Positions 7,153 to 14,483 of a DNA stretch of 25,845 nucleotides are shown in pieces. Below the pieces are notes generated by a model. The model was not told where the DNA came from. It saw nothing but the letters and a program-made list of their open reading frames with translations, and did no database searches. Made by a program: the position numbers and the translations under genes. Every line of letters begins with the position of its first letter. The first letter of the stretch is position 1. Source of the stretch: Tenericutes bacterium ADurb.BinA155 (GTDB lineage Bacteria > Bacillota_I > Bacilli_A > RFN20 > CAG-826); the NCBI GenBank assembly GCA_002068375.1, contig MVZL01000003.1, positions 1 through 25,845 of the forward strand. The letters run 5' to 3'.

Positions 7153-7167
7153 TAAGGGGGAAAGAGC

Positions 7168-7983
7168 ATGGATCGAATCAGTGACGCGACCAAATATGTG
7201 GAGCTTTCGCTTCATGAAGCTGGTCGTGAAGTATGCGTTCCCGATAAGATCTTCTCCTATACCCCAAAGACCTATCATCTTTTTCACTATATTGAGACAG
7301 GAAAAGGCACGCTCGAATATAAGGGCGTGACGTATAACCTCCACGCGGGCCAAATCTTCTATATCGCTCCCGGGGATAAACCTTTCTACAAACCGGATCC
7401 GAACGATCCGTGGTCCTATGTTTGGCTCGGCTTTTCGGGCAGCAACGCCGCCCGTTTCCTTGGCTTGGCCGGTCTTTCTTCGAGTTCGCCGATTTATAAC
7501 GACCCCGATCGGAAACTTAAACCGTTCTTTGAAGCGGTCGAAAACGAAAAACGGGCCAAGGGTGTATTCGATTTAACGGCCTTGGGCTATGCTTATCAGC
7601 TTTTTGGCGAATTGATCTCAACCCATTTGAAAGTCACGCCGGAAGTCGATGCGAAGAAGCGCCATGTGGAGTCGGCTAAAGAGTTCATCCACAACAACTA
7701 TGCCTTCGATATTTCCGCGGGCGATATCGCAAAGTCCGTTGGCGTTTCGCCGAACTACCTCGCCAACATCTTCCGCGAGGTCGAAAATTCCTCTCCGAAG
7801 AAATATCTGATTCAAGTGCGGATGGAGCAAGCGGCGGTTTTGCTTTCGACTCATCAATACAAGATCAAAGAAGTCGCGAAGATGGTGGCTTATCCTAACC
7901 AGCTTCACTTCAGCAATGCCTTCCATAAATATTATGGGGTTTCACCCCTCCAATATTCCGAAACCAAAGGAGAAAAGAAATGA
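7168..7983 (+). CDS. AraC-family transcriptional regulator of the galactan locus
   Basis: A 271-residue regulator. Residues 1-150 form a cupin-like sugar-sensing domain, including the characteristic HLFHYIETGKGTLEYKGVTY and AGQIFYIAPGD stretches. Residues 169-267 are the double helix-turn-helix DNA-binding domain, with SAGDIAKSVGVSPNYLANIF as the first unit and the typical ending FSNAFHKYYGVSPLQYS. It probably activates the downstream genes when a galacto-oligosaccharide binds. It is the first gene of the operon: its stop overlaps the start of the first GH53 gene (ATGA), and its promoter has GATATG repeats and a cre-like site. The start is supported by AAGGGGG at 7154-7160. The ligand is inferred from neighbours. 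Confidence 0.9.
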   Translation: MDRISDATKYVELSLHEAGREVCVPDKIFSYTPKTYHLFHYIETGKGTLEYKGVTYNLHAGQIFYIAPGDKPFYKPDPNDPWSYVWLGFSGSNAARFLGLAGLSSSSPIYNDPDRKLKPFFEAVENEKRAKGVFDLTALGYAYQLFGELISTHLKVTPEVDAKKRHVESAKEFIHNNYAFDISAGDIAKSVGVSPNYLANIFREVENSSPKKYLIQVRMEQAAVLLSTHQYKIKEVAKMVAYPNQLHFSNAFHKYYGVSPLQYSETKGEKK

Positions 7984-10049
7984 AAAAGAATTTAGGCGTC
8001 TTCGCGATTAGCGTTTTGGCCGCGACCGTCTTAGCGGGCTGCGGATCAACCACCTCGAGTGGTGGCTATTTCTCCTATACGAGCAATAGCGCTTCTTCGA
8101 TTGGGAGCAAAACCAATTCCGAGGCTCATGATTATGCTAGCCTCAAGGTGAAGAAGACCGATATCGAACTTCGCAAGGATTTCGCGATGGGCGTGGATGC
8201 GTCGATGGTCTACGACGTCGAACAAGCCGGGGGCGTTTACTATAACGCGGCCGGTCAGCAGCAAGACATCTTCGAGATCTTGCGAGACAACGGAGTGAAC
8301 TTCGCTCGCTTCCGCCTTTGGAACGATCCGGTCCGCAAAGTTGGCAAACATAAATACGGTGGTGGCGACAACAATTACGATGTCGATTTGGCGATGGCGA
8401 AACGCGCCAAAGCGGCGGGCCTCAATGTCATGATCGACTTCCATTACAGTGATTTCTGGGCCGATCCGGACTATCAACAATGCCCGAAAGCCTGGCAGAG
8501 CTTCGACTATAAGAATCCGGCGAACACTGACATTCCGGCCGCGGTGAAATCCTTTACTGCGACGACCCTCCAGAATTTCAAGGATGCGGGCGTGAGCGTC
8601 GATGCGATTCAAGTTGGAAACGAAATCAATAATGGCATCTGCGGTTACTCGATCGACTGGAACAACACTTCGACTTCCTTCGATTATGTGGCCAAGGTCC
8701 TTAGCGCCGGCATCGAAGGAGCCAAATCGGTCAACTCGAACTGCAAAACGGTGATCCACCTCGCTAATGGCGGAAACAAGGCGGAATTTGAAACCTTCTT
8801 TACCGCGATGGATTCCCGCAAGGTTAATTACGACATCATCGGCGCGTCGTTCTATCAGGCGCTGGCCGGGTCCTTAACCGCCTTGCAATCTTCGTTAGAT
8901 AACGTTTCCAAAGTGACGGGTAAACCGGTCATGGTCTGCGAGACCAGTTGGGGCTACACCACCGACTACAATTCCTACACCGCGAACCAATACACCGCCG
9001 AAGATGAGGACGTCGGAGGTTACCTCACTTCCGAGCAAGCTCAGGCGACGGCGATTCGGGACGTTATCAACGTCCTCGCGAATGTCCCCGATCAAAAGGG
9101 ATTGGGGGTCTTCTATTGGGAGCCGGGTTGGCTTCCGGTGTCGAGCGATGTTGGCTGGGCCACCTCTTATGGTCAAAGCTACAAATATACCGGCAGCGAT
9201 AGCAGCAGCAGCGACTACACCGATGGCTTAGATACATGGGCCAACCAGGGTTTATTCAGCTACACGGGTAAGGCGCTTTCATCCTTGCAGGTGTTTGGAA
9301 AAGTCCGGGACGGCTATAACGAAGTCGCGGAAACTTCGACGAAAGCTCGGAACGCGAGCGAATCAATCACCCTCAATATTGCCGCGAACGAAACCTTGCC
9401 CTCGACTTTACAATGCGAAACCAATTATCAAGCGATTCGGGCCTTTGACGCGACTTATCCTACGGGAGCGGCCGACCAAGTCAAAAAGAAAGGCACGTAT
9501 ACCATCAGTGCGACCGTGGATGGCAAATATTCCGTGAGTGTGGTTGCGATTTGCATCGAGAACTTCATTGTCGATCCGGGCTTTGAGAACCAAGGCGAAA
9601 CCGATTCGATCAAGAGCCCCTGGGTTTTGAACTCCTCGACTCCGAGTGGAGATAAGGTTGCGAAACTCGACCGGAAAAAGGATGTCCGTTCCGGCACGAC
9701 TGATCTCAACTGGTACCATGGTTCGAAAGACTTCACCTTCAATGTCTCGCAGACGGTGAAATCCTTACCGGCGGGAACGTATGTCTTAGCGACCTACATC
9801 ATGGGAATTGCCCCGAGCAAGATTGCCCATACTCAACTTGACGTCTACTGCCAGCCTAGTGGCAGCGACGAACTCACCGTCGATATGAAGAACGTCATCG
9901 ATGGCTGGGGCGTGCCTGATCACTACAAATTAGCCACGATCGAATTCACCTTAACCGCCGCGAGCGATGTCGTCGTTGGGATCCGGGGTGCCGCCAAAGC
10001 CGGCGCGTGGGGCCATAACGATGATTGGTCATTGGTTACAAAGGATTAA
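7980..10049 (+). CDS. GH53 endo-beta-1,4-galactanase lipoprotein with C-terminal binding module
   Basis: A surface enzyme cutting beta-1,4-galactan side chains of pectin into galacto-oligosaccharides. Signal peptide 1-20 with lipobox LAGC (Cys21) and a Ser/Thr-rich linker. The GH53 domain spans about 66-443: DASMVYDVEQAG, FARFRLWNDP, FHYSDFWADP, acid/base Glu215 in QVGNEINNG, nucleophile Glu321 in VMVCETSWGYT, FYWEPGW, and the closing NQGLFSYTGKAL. Residues 455-527 look like a bacterial Ig-like domain. Residues 528-689 are a beta-rich module opening NFIVDPGFE that resembles galactan-binding CBM61 modules of other GH53 enzymes (family assignment from memory). Its start overlaps the regulator's stop. 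Confidence 0.93.
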   Translation: MKKNLGVFAISVLAATVLAGCGSTTSSGGYFSYTSNSASSIGSKTNSEAHDYASLKVKKTDIELRKDFAMGVDASMVYDVEQAGGVYYNAAGQQQDIFEILRDNGVNFARFRLWNDPVRKVGKHKYGGGDNNYDVDLAMAKRAKAAGLNVMIDFHYSDFWADPDYQQCPKAWQSFDYKNPANTDIPAAVKSFTATTLQNFKDAGVSVDAIQVGNEINNGICGYSIDWNNTSTSFDYVAKVLSAGIEGAKSVNSNCKTVIHLANGGNKAEFETFFTAMDSRKVNYDIIGASFYQALAGSLTALQSSLDNVSKVTGKPVMVCETSWGYTTDYNSYTANQYTAEDEDVGGYLTSEQAQATAIRDVINVLANVPDQKGLGVFYWEPGWLPVSSDVGWATSYGQSYKYTGSDSSSSDYTDGLDTWANQGLFSYTGKALSSLQVFGKVRDGYNEVAETSTKARNASESITLNIAANETLPSTLQCETNYQAIRAFDATYPTGAADQVKKKGTYTISATVDGKYSVSVVAICIENFIVDPGFENQGETDSIKSPWVLNSSTPSGDKVAKLDRKKDVRSGTTDLNWYHGSKDFTFNVSQTVKSLPAGTYVLATYIMGIAPSKIAHTQLDVYCQPSGSDELTVDMKNVIDGWGVPDHYKLATIEFTLTAASDVVVGIRGAAKAGAWGHNDDWSLVTKD

Positions 10050-10052
10050 ATT

Positions 10053-11879
10053 ATGAAAAACGTGTTTGCCGTCAACATTATTCACCGGCCCGAGATGGCG
10101 CCGGAATACGCTGAGAAACTGACTCAGCATGGAAAGAAAGAGAACATCGCCTCGAAGCAGCTTCTTGGCGAATCCCTCGATATCTTTAAGACCCAGCAGG
10201 AACTCGCTCACAAGAATGGCCTCAAGACCACGATTCAAATGACCTACGCTTCCTTGTTTAACGACGAAGCGGTGGCGATTGCGAAGCATGATCACGAAGT
10301 TTATGGCGACGAAATCGGCTGCTCCTTATTAGGATTACCCTGCCAACAATTCCGTGACAAATATAAGACGAAAGATTTTTGCATTTGGATGTTCTCCGAA
10401 GCCGACAAGAAGTCGATCGTCGATGATGTGTTCGGCCTCTTTCATGAGAAATTCGGCTTCTATCCGAAATCGACCTCATCCTATTTCCTTGATGCTTTCA
10501 CGATCAACTACATCAAGGCGAAATACCCCGCAGTCGTCTGCGCGGTGGCGACTTGCTGGGAAGAAGGGCCGAAAGCCTATCATACTTGTAACAATTCTTG
10601 GTACACCTTCCTCGATGGCGGACCTTGGGCGCCATGGATTCCGTCGAAGACCAATTCCCATTGCCCGGCCTATGGGGCGAATGACGATGCTGGCATCGTC
10701 GCGATTCCTCATCTTAGCCGTGACCTTTTGGCTTGCTACGATGGCAATGGCTCCAATTTTGGAACCCATCCGCAAAACGTCTTGCGGGGCCTCGTCTATG
10801 AAAATGGCGATTTCCCCTATCTCTTCAATTTGATCGATGAGTATCGCCACCTTGCTAAATATAACGATGGTTTTAGCTACAACATGATGTTCGTCGGGCC
10901 GGGCTGGATGAATAAAGCCGGCCGCTGGGAAGCGCCTTATCCTCTCTTAAAGAAGAGTTATGCCGAAGCGATGGCCTACTATGGCCAACTCAAAAAAGAA
11001 GGCAAACTCATCGATATGACGATGGCGGAATTCGCTGACTTTTACCGTTCTAGAAAGAGCTACGAAGAACCGGAGCGAGCCTTATGGAAGGACATCCTCT
11101 ATGGGTCGGAAAAGGAAATCTTCTGGTACAGCGATCCTTATTTAAGAGCCTGCCTCGACTTCAATGAAGGAGGCGCCCTCATCGACTTACGGCCGTATGT
11201 CGCTCGCCTCGATTATCCGGTCGGTATTGGAACCGATCACATCTACGATTGCTCCTATCCGTATCTGATTCAAGCCAACTACCGGGCGGGCTATTTCACC
11301 CACTATGCGGGCGCGGGGACTATCAAGTCCTGCAAGCTCTCGTATCAAGGTGAGGAAGTGGACCTTGCGCTCGAAAGAACCAAAGCCACTTGCACCCAAG
11401 ACGCTGCTGGCAACACGGTCATAACCGTCGACCCCGTGGTGGTGGAATTCGCTGCTCTCAAGGTCAAAGTCCAATCGATCATCACCTTTGAAAAAGGCAG
11501 CGGTCGTATTGCCTTTGAACGCAAGATTCTGAATGACCTGAAAGGCGCGGAAGTCACCTTCGAGGAATACATGGTTGGGGCCTTTGGCACGACGGAGTAT
11601 CAAAGCGACATGACGAAAATCACTCTCGCGGCGATCGCTCCTAGCGCCAAAGAAGAAATCCAATTCGCTTATCAATGCCGGACGGCGAAAGTCGATCAGG
11701 CGGAAACGGTCTTAGCCAAGATCCCGGACGTTCATACGATCGTCTCGGTCGGAGGCGATAACGACTATGGCTACTTCGAAGAAGGCCACGCCTTCAGCCC
11801 AGTCTACCGTCTCGCCTTGGTGAAGAAGTTAAAGAAAGGAAGCATGAAATCATGGCTCAAGCTCGAAAAGGAAAACTGA
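10053..11879 (+). CDS. Uncharacterised 608-residue cytoplasmic protein, candidate carbohydrate-active enzyme
   Basis: I do not recognise the family with certainty. The first 330 residues look like an alpha/beta barrel: alternating strands and helices with GLKTTIQMTY (56-65), GDEIGCSLLG (85-94), GFYPKSTSSYFLDAF (135-149) and AVATCWEEG (164-172). The DEIG and GFYPKSTSS segments recall the positions of motifs in NodB/GH57-type barrels, and aromatic and acidic residues are plentiful, as in sugar-binding clefts. From about 380 to 600 it is beta-rich, like the C-terminal sandwich of GH38/GH57-type hydrolases. It may relate to the DUF3863/DUF3864 proteins, but this is unchecked. No signal peptide. 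It lies 3 bases after a GH53 gene with an AAAGGA site, so a role in galactose-oligomer breakdown is inferred. Confidence 0.75.
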   Translation: MKNVFAVNIIHRPEMAPEYAEKLTQHGKKENIASKQLLGESLDIFKTQQELAHKNGLKTTIQMTYASLFNDEAVAIAKHDHEVYGDEIGCSLLGLPCQQFRDKYKTKDFCIWMFSEADKKSIVDDVFGLFHEKFGFYPKSTSSYFLDAFTINYIKAKYPAVVCAVATCWEEGPKAYHTCNNSWYTFLDGGPWAPWIPSKTNSHCPAYGANDDAGIVAIPHLSRDLLACYDGNGSNFGTHPQNVLRGLVYENGDFPYLFNLIDEYRHLAKYNDGFSYNMMFVGPGWMNKAGRWEAPYPLLKKSYAEAMAYYGQLKKEGKLIDMTMAEFADFYRSRKSYEEPERALWKDILYGSEKEIFWYSDPYLRACLDFNEGGALIDLRPYVARLDYPVGIGTDHIYDCSYPYLIQANYRAGYFTHYAGAGTIKSCKLSYQGEEVDLALERTKATCTQDAAGNTVITVDPVVVEFAALKVKVQSIITFEKGSGRIAFERKILNDLKGAEVTFEEYMVGAFGTTEYQSDMTKITLAAIAPSAKEEIQFAYQCRTAKVDQAETVLAKIPDVHTIVSVGGDNDYGYFEEGHAFSPVYRLALVKKLKKGSMKSWLKLEKEN

Positions 11880-12112
11880 ATTACCGCTGCCCGAACTGCT
11901 TCCGGCGCGATATCGACATGGACATGTTCTATGACGAAGCGAAGAAGGAATACTACTGCATCCGTTGCTGCTTTCATGGAACTGAGGCGCAAGTCAAGGC
12001 CATGAACGAAGTGACGAAAGAGAAGTATGGCCGTCGCTATGACCGCGTGGTGGATTTCGGCGCGGATAATGGCGAGATCAAATACAAAAAGCATAAGAAA
12101 GGGACCTTATAA
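11852..12112 (+). CDS. Small zinc-ribbon protein of the galactan operon
   Basis: An 86-residue basic protein. CPNC (residues 13-16) and CIRC (36-39, followed by Cys40 and His42) are spaced 20 residues apart, as in a zinc ribbon; the intervening MDMFYDEAKKEYY forms the expected beta-hairpin. The rest is Lys/Arg-rich with no other motif. It overlaps the 3' end of the 608-residue gene by 28 bases, directly abuts the cytoplasmic GH53 gene and has an AAAGGA site upstream, which supports a real, co-expressed gene. It could be a nucleic-acid-binding regulator or a metal-stabilised partner of its neighbours; no specific function can be assigned. Confidence 0.75.
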   Translation: MAQARKGKLNYRCPNCFRRDIDMDMFYDEAKKEYYCIRCCFHGTEAQVKAMNEVTKEKYGRRYDRVVDFGADNGEIKYKKHKKGTL

Positions 12113-13234
12113 ATGATTCTCGGGATTGACGCATCGGGCTACTTTGAGACTCTCGCCTCTGGCGTGAGTTACTTTGCCCATGGCCAGCCCGTCGAACCCT
12201 TGAAGCTTTTGGCGGACCAAGGGGTCCATTACCTTCGGATCCGAGTCTGGAAGAATCCTTATAGCCTTGAAGGGAAACCCTATCATGGCGGGGGTTGCGA
12301 TTACGCGAACTACATCAAACTCTCCAAGTTGGCGATGGGTTTAGGCTATTCGATCGTCCTTGATCCTCACATGAGCGATTTCTGGACCGATCCGGCTAAG
12401 CAGACGATGCCGAAAGGCTGGGAGAAGTTAAACGAAGCCGAGCTCTTAAATGCCGTAAACGATTACACCTATGGCTTATTTAGCGATTCAAAGCGCGATG
12501 GTGTGAGTCCCGCCTACATCCAACTCGGCAATGAGATCACGAATGGGATGCTTTGGCCTTACGCCCATCTAGGCGAAGGTTCGCCTCGCGCTCATTACGA
12601 TCACCTCGTGAAGATCCTCAAGATCATGAGTGCGAACGCGCGCAAGGTCTTCCCCAAAGCCCAGCTCATCATTCATCTTGAACGGAGCCAGGATAATGCG
12701 GTCTATCGCGAGTTCTTCGATCAGATGGTTTTAGCGAAAGTCGACTACGACATCATCGGAATGTCTTATTACCCCTATTGGCATGGCGGATTTGATACTC
12801 TTTTCGCCAACATCGATGATATGGAGTCCCGTTATGGCAAAGCCGTGATGATCATGGAGACTTCCTACGCCTTCACCCTCGACGATTACATCAAGGATCC
12901 CGATGGCAAATCGAAACTTGTTCTTTCGCCGGAACGGGTCCAAGCCTTGCCGTATCGTTTACCGGAGCCGCTCACTTCCGAAGGCCAAGTTGCCTTCTTA
13001 AAGAAACTTCTTGCTTTAGCAAAACAGCATCACGTCCTTGGCCTTTTCTACTGGGAACCCTTCTGGATCCCGGGCAAGAAGATGACCAGTTGGTCTTCCT
13101 TAGAAGGAGTGGCCTACACTGGCGAATCCCACGCGGGCACTCGGAACGAAGTGGCCAACCAATGTCTCTTTGGTTATGACGGGGAAGCTCTCCCCGGCTT
13201 ATATGAATGGAAATTACCTAAAGGAGGTAAATGA
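12113..13234 (+). CDS. Cytoplasmic GH53 galactanase-family enzyme
   Basis: A 373-residue GH53 catalytic domain with no signal peptide, lipobox or accessory module; the start MILGIDASG falls directly on the family's first strand. Conserved features are LRIRVWKNPY, DPHMSDFWTDP (93% of relatives have FHYSDFW-type motifs would be a database claim; here it is simply HMSDFW), acid/base Glu141 in QLGNEITNGM, nucleophile Glu249 in VMIMETSYAFT, FYWEPFW and the closing NQCLFGYDGEALPGL. It probably trims imported beta-1,4-galacto-oligosaccharides. It differs from the two lipoprotein paralogues in the replaced FHY motif (DPHM), which lies near the active site. It abuts the zinc-ribbon gene with AAAGGGA upstream, and its stop overlaps the binding-protein frame. 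Confidence 0.9.
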   Translation: MILGIDASGYFETLASGVSYFAHGQPVEPLKLLADQGVHYLRIRVWKNPYSLEGKPYHGGGCDYANYIKLSKLAMGLGYSIVLDPHMSDFWTDPAKQTMPKGWEKLNEAELLNAVNDYTYGLFSDSKRDGVSPAYIQLGNEITNGMLWPYAHLGEGSPRAHYDHLVKILKIMSANARKVFPKAQLIIHLERSQDNAVYREFFDQMVLAKVDYDIIGMSYYPYWHGGFDTLFANIDDMESRYGKAVMIMETSYAFTLDDYIKDPDGKSKLVLSPERVQALPYRLPEPLTSEGQVAFLKKLLALAKQHHVLGLFYWEPFWIPGKKMTSWSSLEGVAYTGESHAGTRNEVANQCLFGYDGEALPGLYEWKLPKGGK

Positions 13235-13236
13235 CA

Positions 13237-14475
13237 ATGAAACATTCTGCACTCAAAGGAACGCTGTTCGCGCTAACCGCGGTCAGCTTGCTTGCCGCTT
13301 GCGGCGGCAGCGGCGATGCCTCAGGCATCACGCTCACGGTCTGGGAAGATCAATCGAATATCGCGACGCTTAAGGCGCGCGGCGACGACTTCGTGGCCGA
13401 ATATAAACGCCTCTATCCTGGCGCTCCGGCCGTGACGATCAACTGGGTCGAACAAGCCGAAGGCAGCGCGATGGAGAAACTCGTGACCGTCGCCTCGACC
13501 GGCAATGGACCGGATGTCCTCGCCGTCACTCACGATACCATCATCACCGGTGCTACCGCCGGCGTCATCGCCCCGATCAGCTACTCTGATTATGTTGCTA
13601 ACAACATGTCGGAAGATGCTCAACTTGCTGTCTCTGTTGTTTCTTCAACCGGGAACAAGAGCCTCTATGGCTATCCGATCACCGCGGAATCGCAAACCAT
13701 CATCTACGACTCCAGCAAAATCACCGCGACTGAACTGGCCTCCTTTGAAGCCCTGAAGACTTCAGGGAAGAAGTTAGGCATTACCGCGACCAACGATGGG
13801 GTCGGCTACTATATGTCGAGTTTGCTCACCGACGCGGTGCTATTTGGTGAGGATGGAACGATTTCGACCAGCGTGAATCTTCATACGACCAAAGCCCTTA
13901 ACAACATCGTGAGTTTCTATAACGATTACGCCGCCAACTTCATCGACGTTTCTCCGGATAACGCGCTGGCCTCGATGGCGAGTAAGGACATCGTGGGCTT
14001 CATCTCTTCTCCTTATATGTACGCGCAAGCGGTGGAGACGATCGGCTCCTCGATCAAGACCGCGGTGCTTCCGACTTTAGGCGGCGAAGCTTTAAAGCCG
14101 TTCTCGGGATACAAAGCGTATTGCGTGAACTCCTACAGCACTCATCCTTCGATCGCACAGGATCTCGCCAAGTTCTTGGTGAACGCCGATTCGCAATGGA
14201 CTCGTCTCGATGCCAAGAATTACTATCCGTCTCTGGCTGAAGATGAATTCACCGACGATATCAAATCCACGATTAAAGAGAGCGTGGTCGACCAGACCTT
14301 CGGCGCTTCGCTTGCTCTCTCGCGCCGGATGCCCTCGATTTCGCTCATGGCGAACTATTGGTCGCCGGCCCAATCGACCTTCACCGATTTCTGGACCAAC
14401 AACCGCGGCAGTATGACCACGGCGATTGCGACCAAGGGATTAGCGGCGATTGAAGATAAACTGGCCGGGAAATAA
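13237..14475 (+). CDS. ABC transporter sugar-binding lipoprotein
   Basis: A 412-residue MalE/GanS-type extracellular solute-binding protein that would capture galacto-oligosaccharides and deliver them to the two permeases encoded next. Signal peptide with lipobox LAAC (Cys22) and then the mature start ITLTVWEDQSN. Later hallmarks include MEKLVTVASTGNGPDVLAV and the hinge-like LYGYPITAESQTIIYDSSKI. An in-frame ATG lies six bases earlier (13231), overlapping the previous stop. I chose 13237 because AAGGAGG (13221-13227) is 9 bases from it but only 3 from the first, and because it gives the usual MKH signal-peptide start. Substrate inferred from the GH53 neighbours. Confidence 0.92.
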   Translation: MKHSALKGTLFALTAVSLLAACGGSGDASGITLTVWEDQSNIATLKARGDDFVAEYKRLYPGAPAVTINWVEQAEGSAMEKLVTVASTGNGPDVLAVTHDTIITGATAGVIAPISYSDYVANNMSEDAQLAVSVVSSTGNKSLYGYPITAESQTIIYDSSKITATELASFEALKTSGKKLGITATNDGVGYYMSSLLTDAVLFGEDGTISTSVNLHTTKALNNIVSFYNDYAANFIDVSPDNALASMASKDIVGFISSPYMYAQAVETIGSSIKTAVLPTLGGEALKPFSGYKAYCVNSYSTHPSIAQDLAKFLVNADSQWTRLDAKNYYPSLAEDEFTDDIKSTIKESVVDQTFGASLALSRRMPSISLMANYWSPAQSTFTDFWTNNRGSMTTAIATKGLAAIEDKLAGK

Positions 14476-14483
14476 GGAAGATC

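Larger units (their letters stand above)
6829..7167. other. 339-base intergenic control region before the galactan locus
   Basis: An AT-richer stretch between divergent genes with no supported coding frame. Its left end holds the aminopeptidase -10; its right 90 bases hold GATATG repeats, the araC-type promoter, a cre-like palindrome and the AAGGGGG ribosome binding site. In 6842-7070 I see nothing definite. Confidence 0.65.

Noticed and set aside
8046..8759. 237-codon open frame on the minus strand
   Set aside because: Fully antisense to the first GH53 gene; low-complexity, Arg/Asp/Ile-rich product without family features, caused by the codon bias of the real gene. The same applies to the minus frames at 11187-11675, 10476-10850, 14092-14373 and 18346-18754.
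13231..13236. Earlier ATG for the binding lipoprotein
   Set aside because: Only three bases from AAGGAGG and it adds MT before a normal MKH signal peptide; the ATG at 13237 is better spaced.
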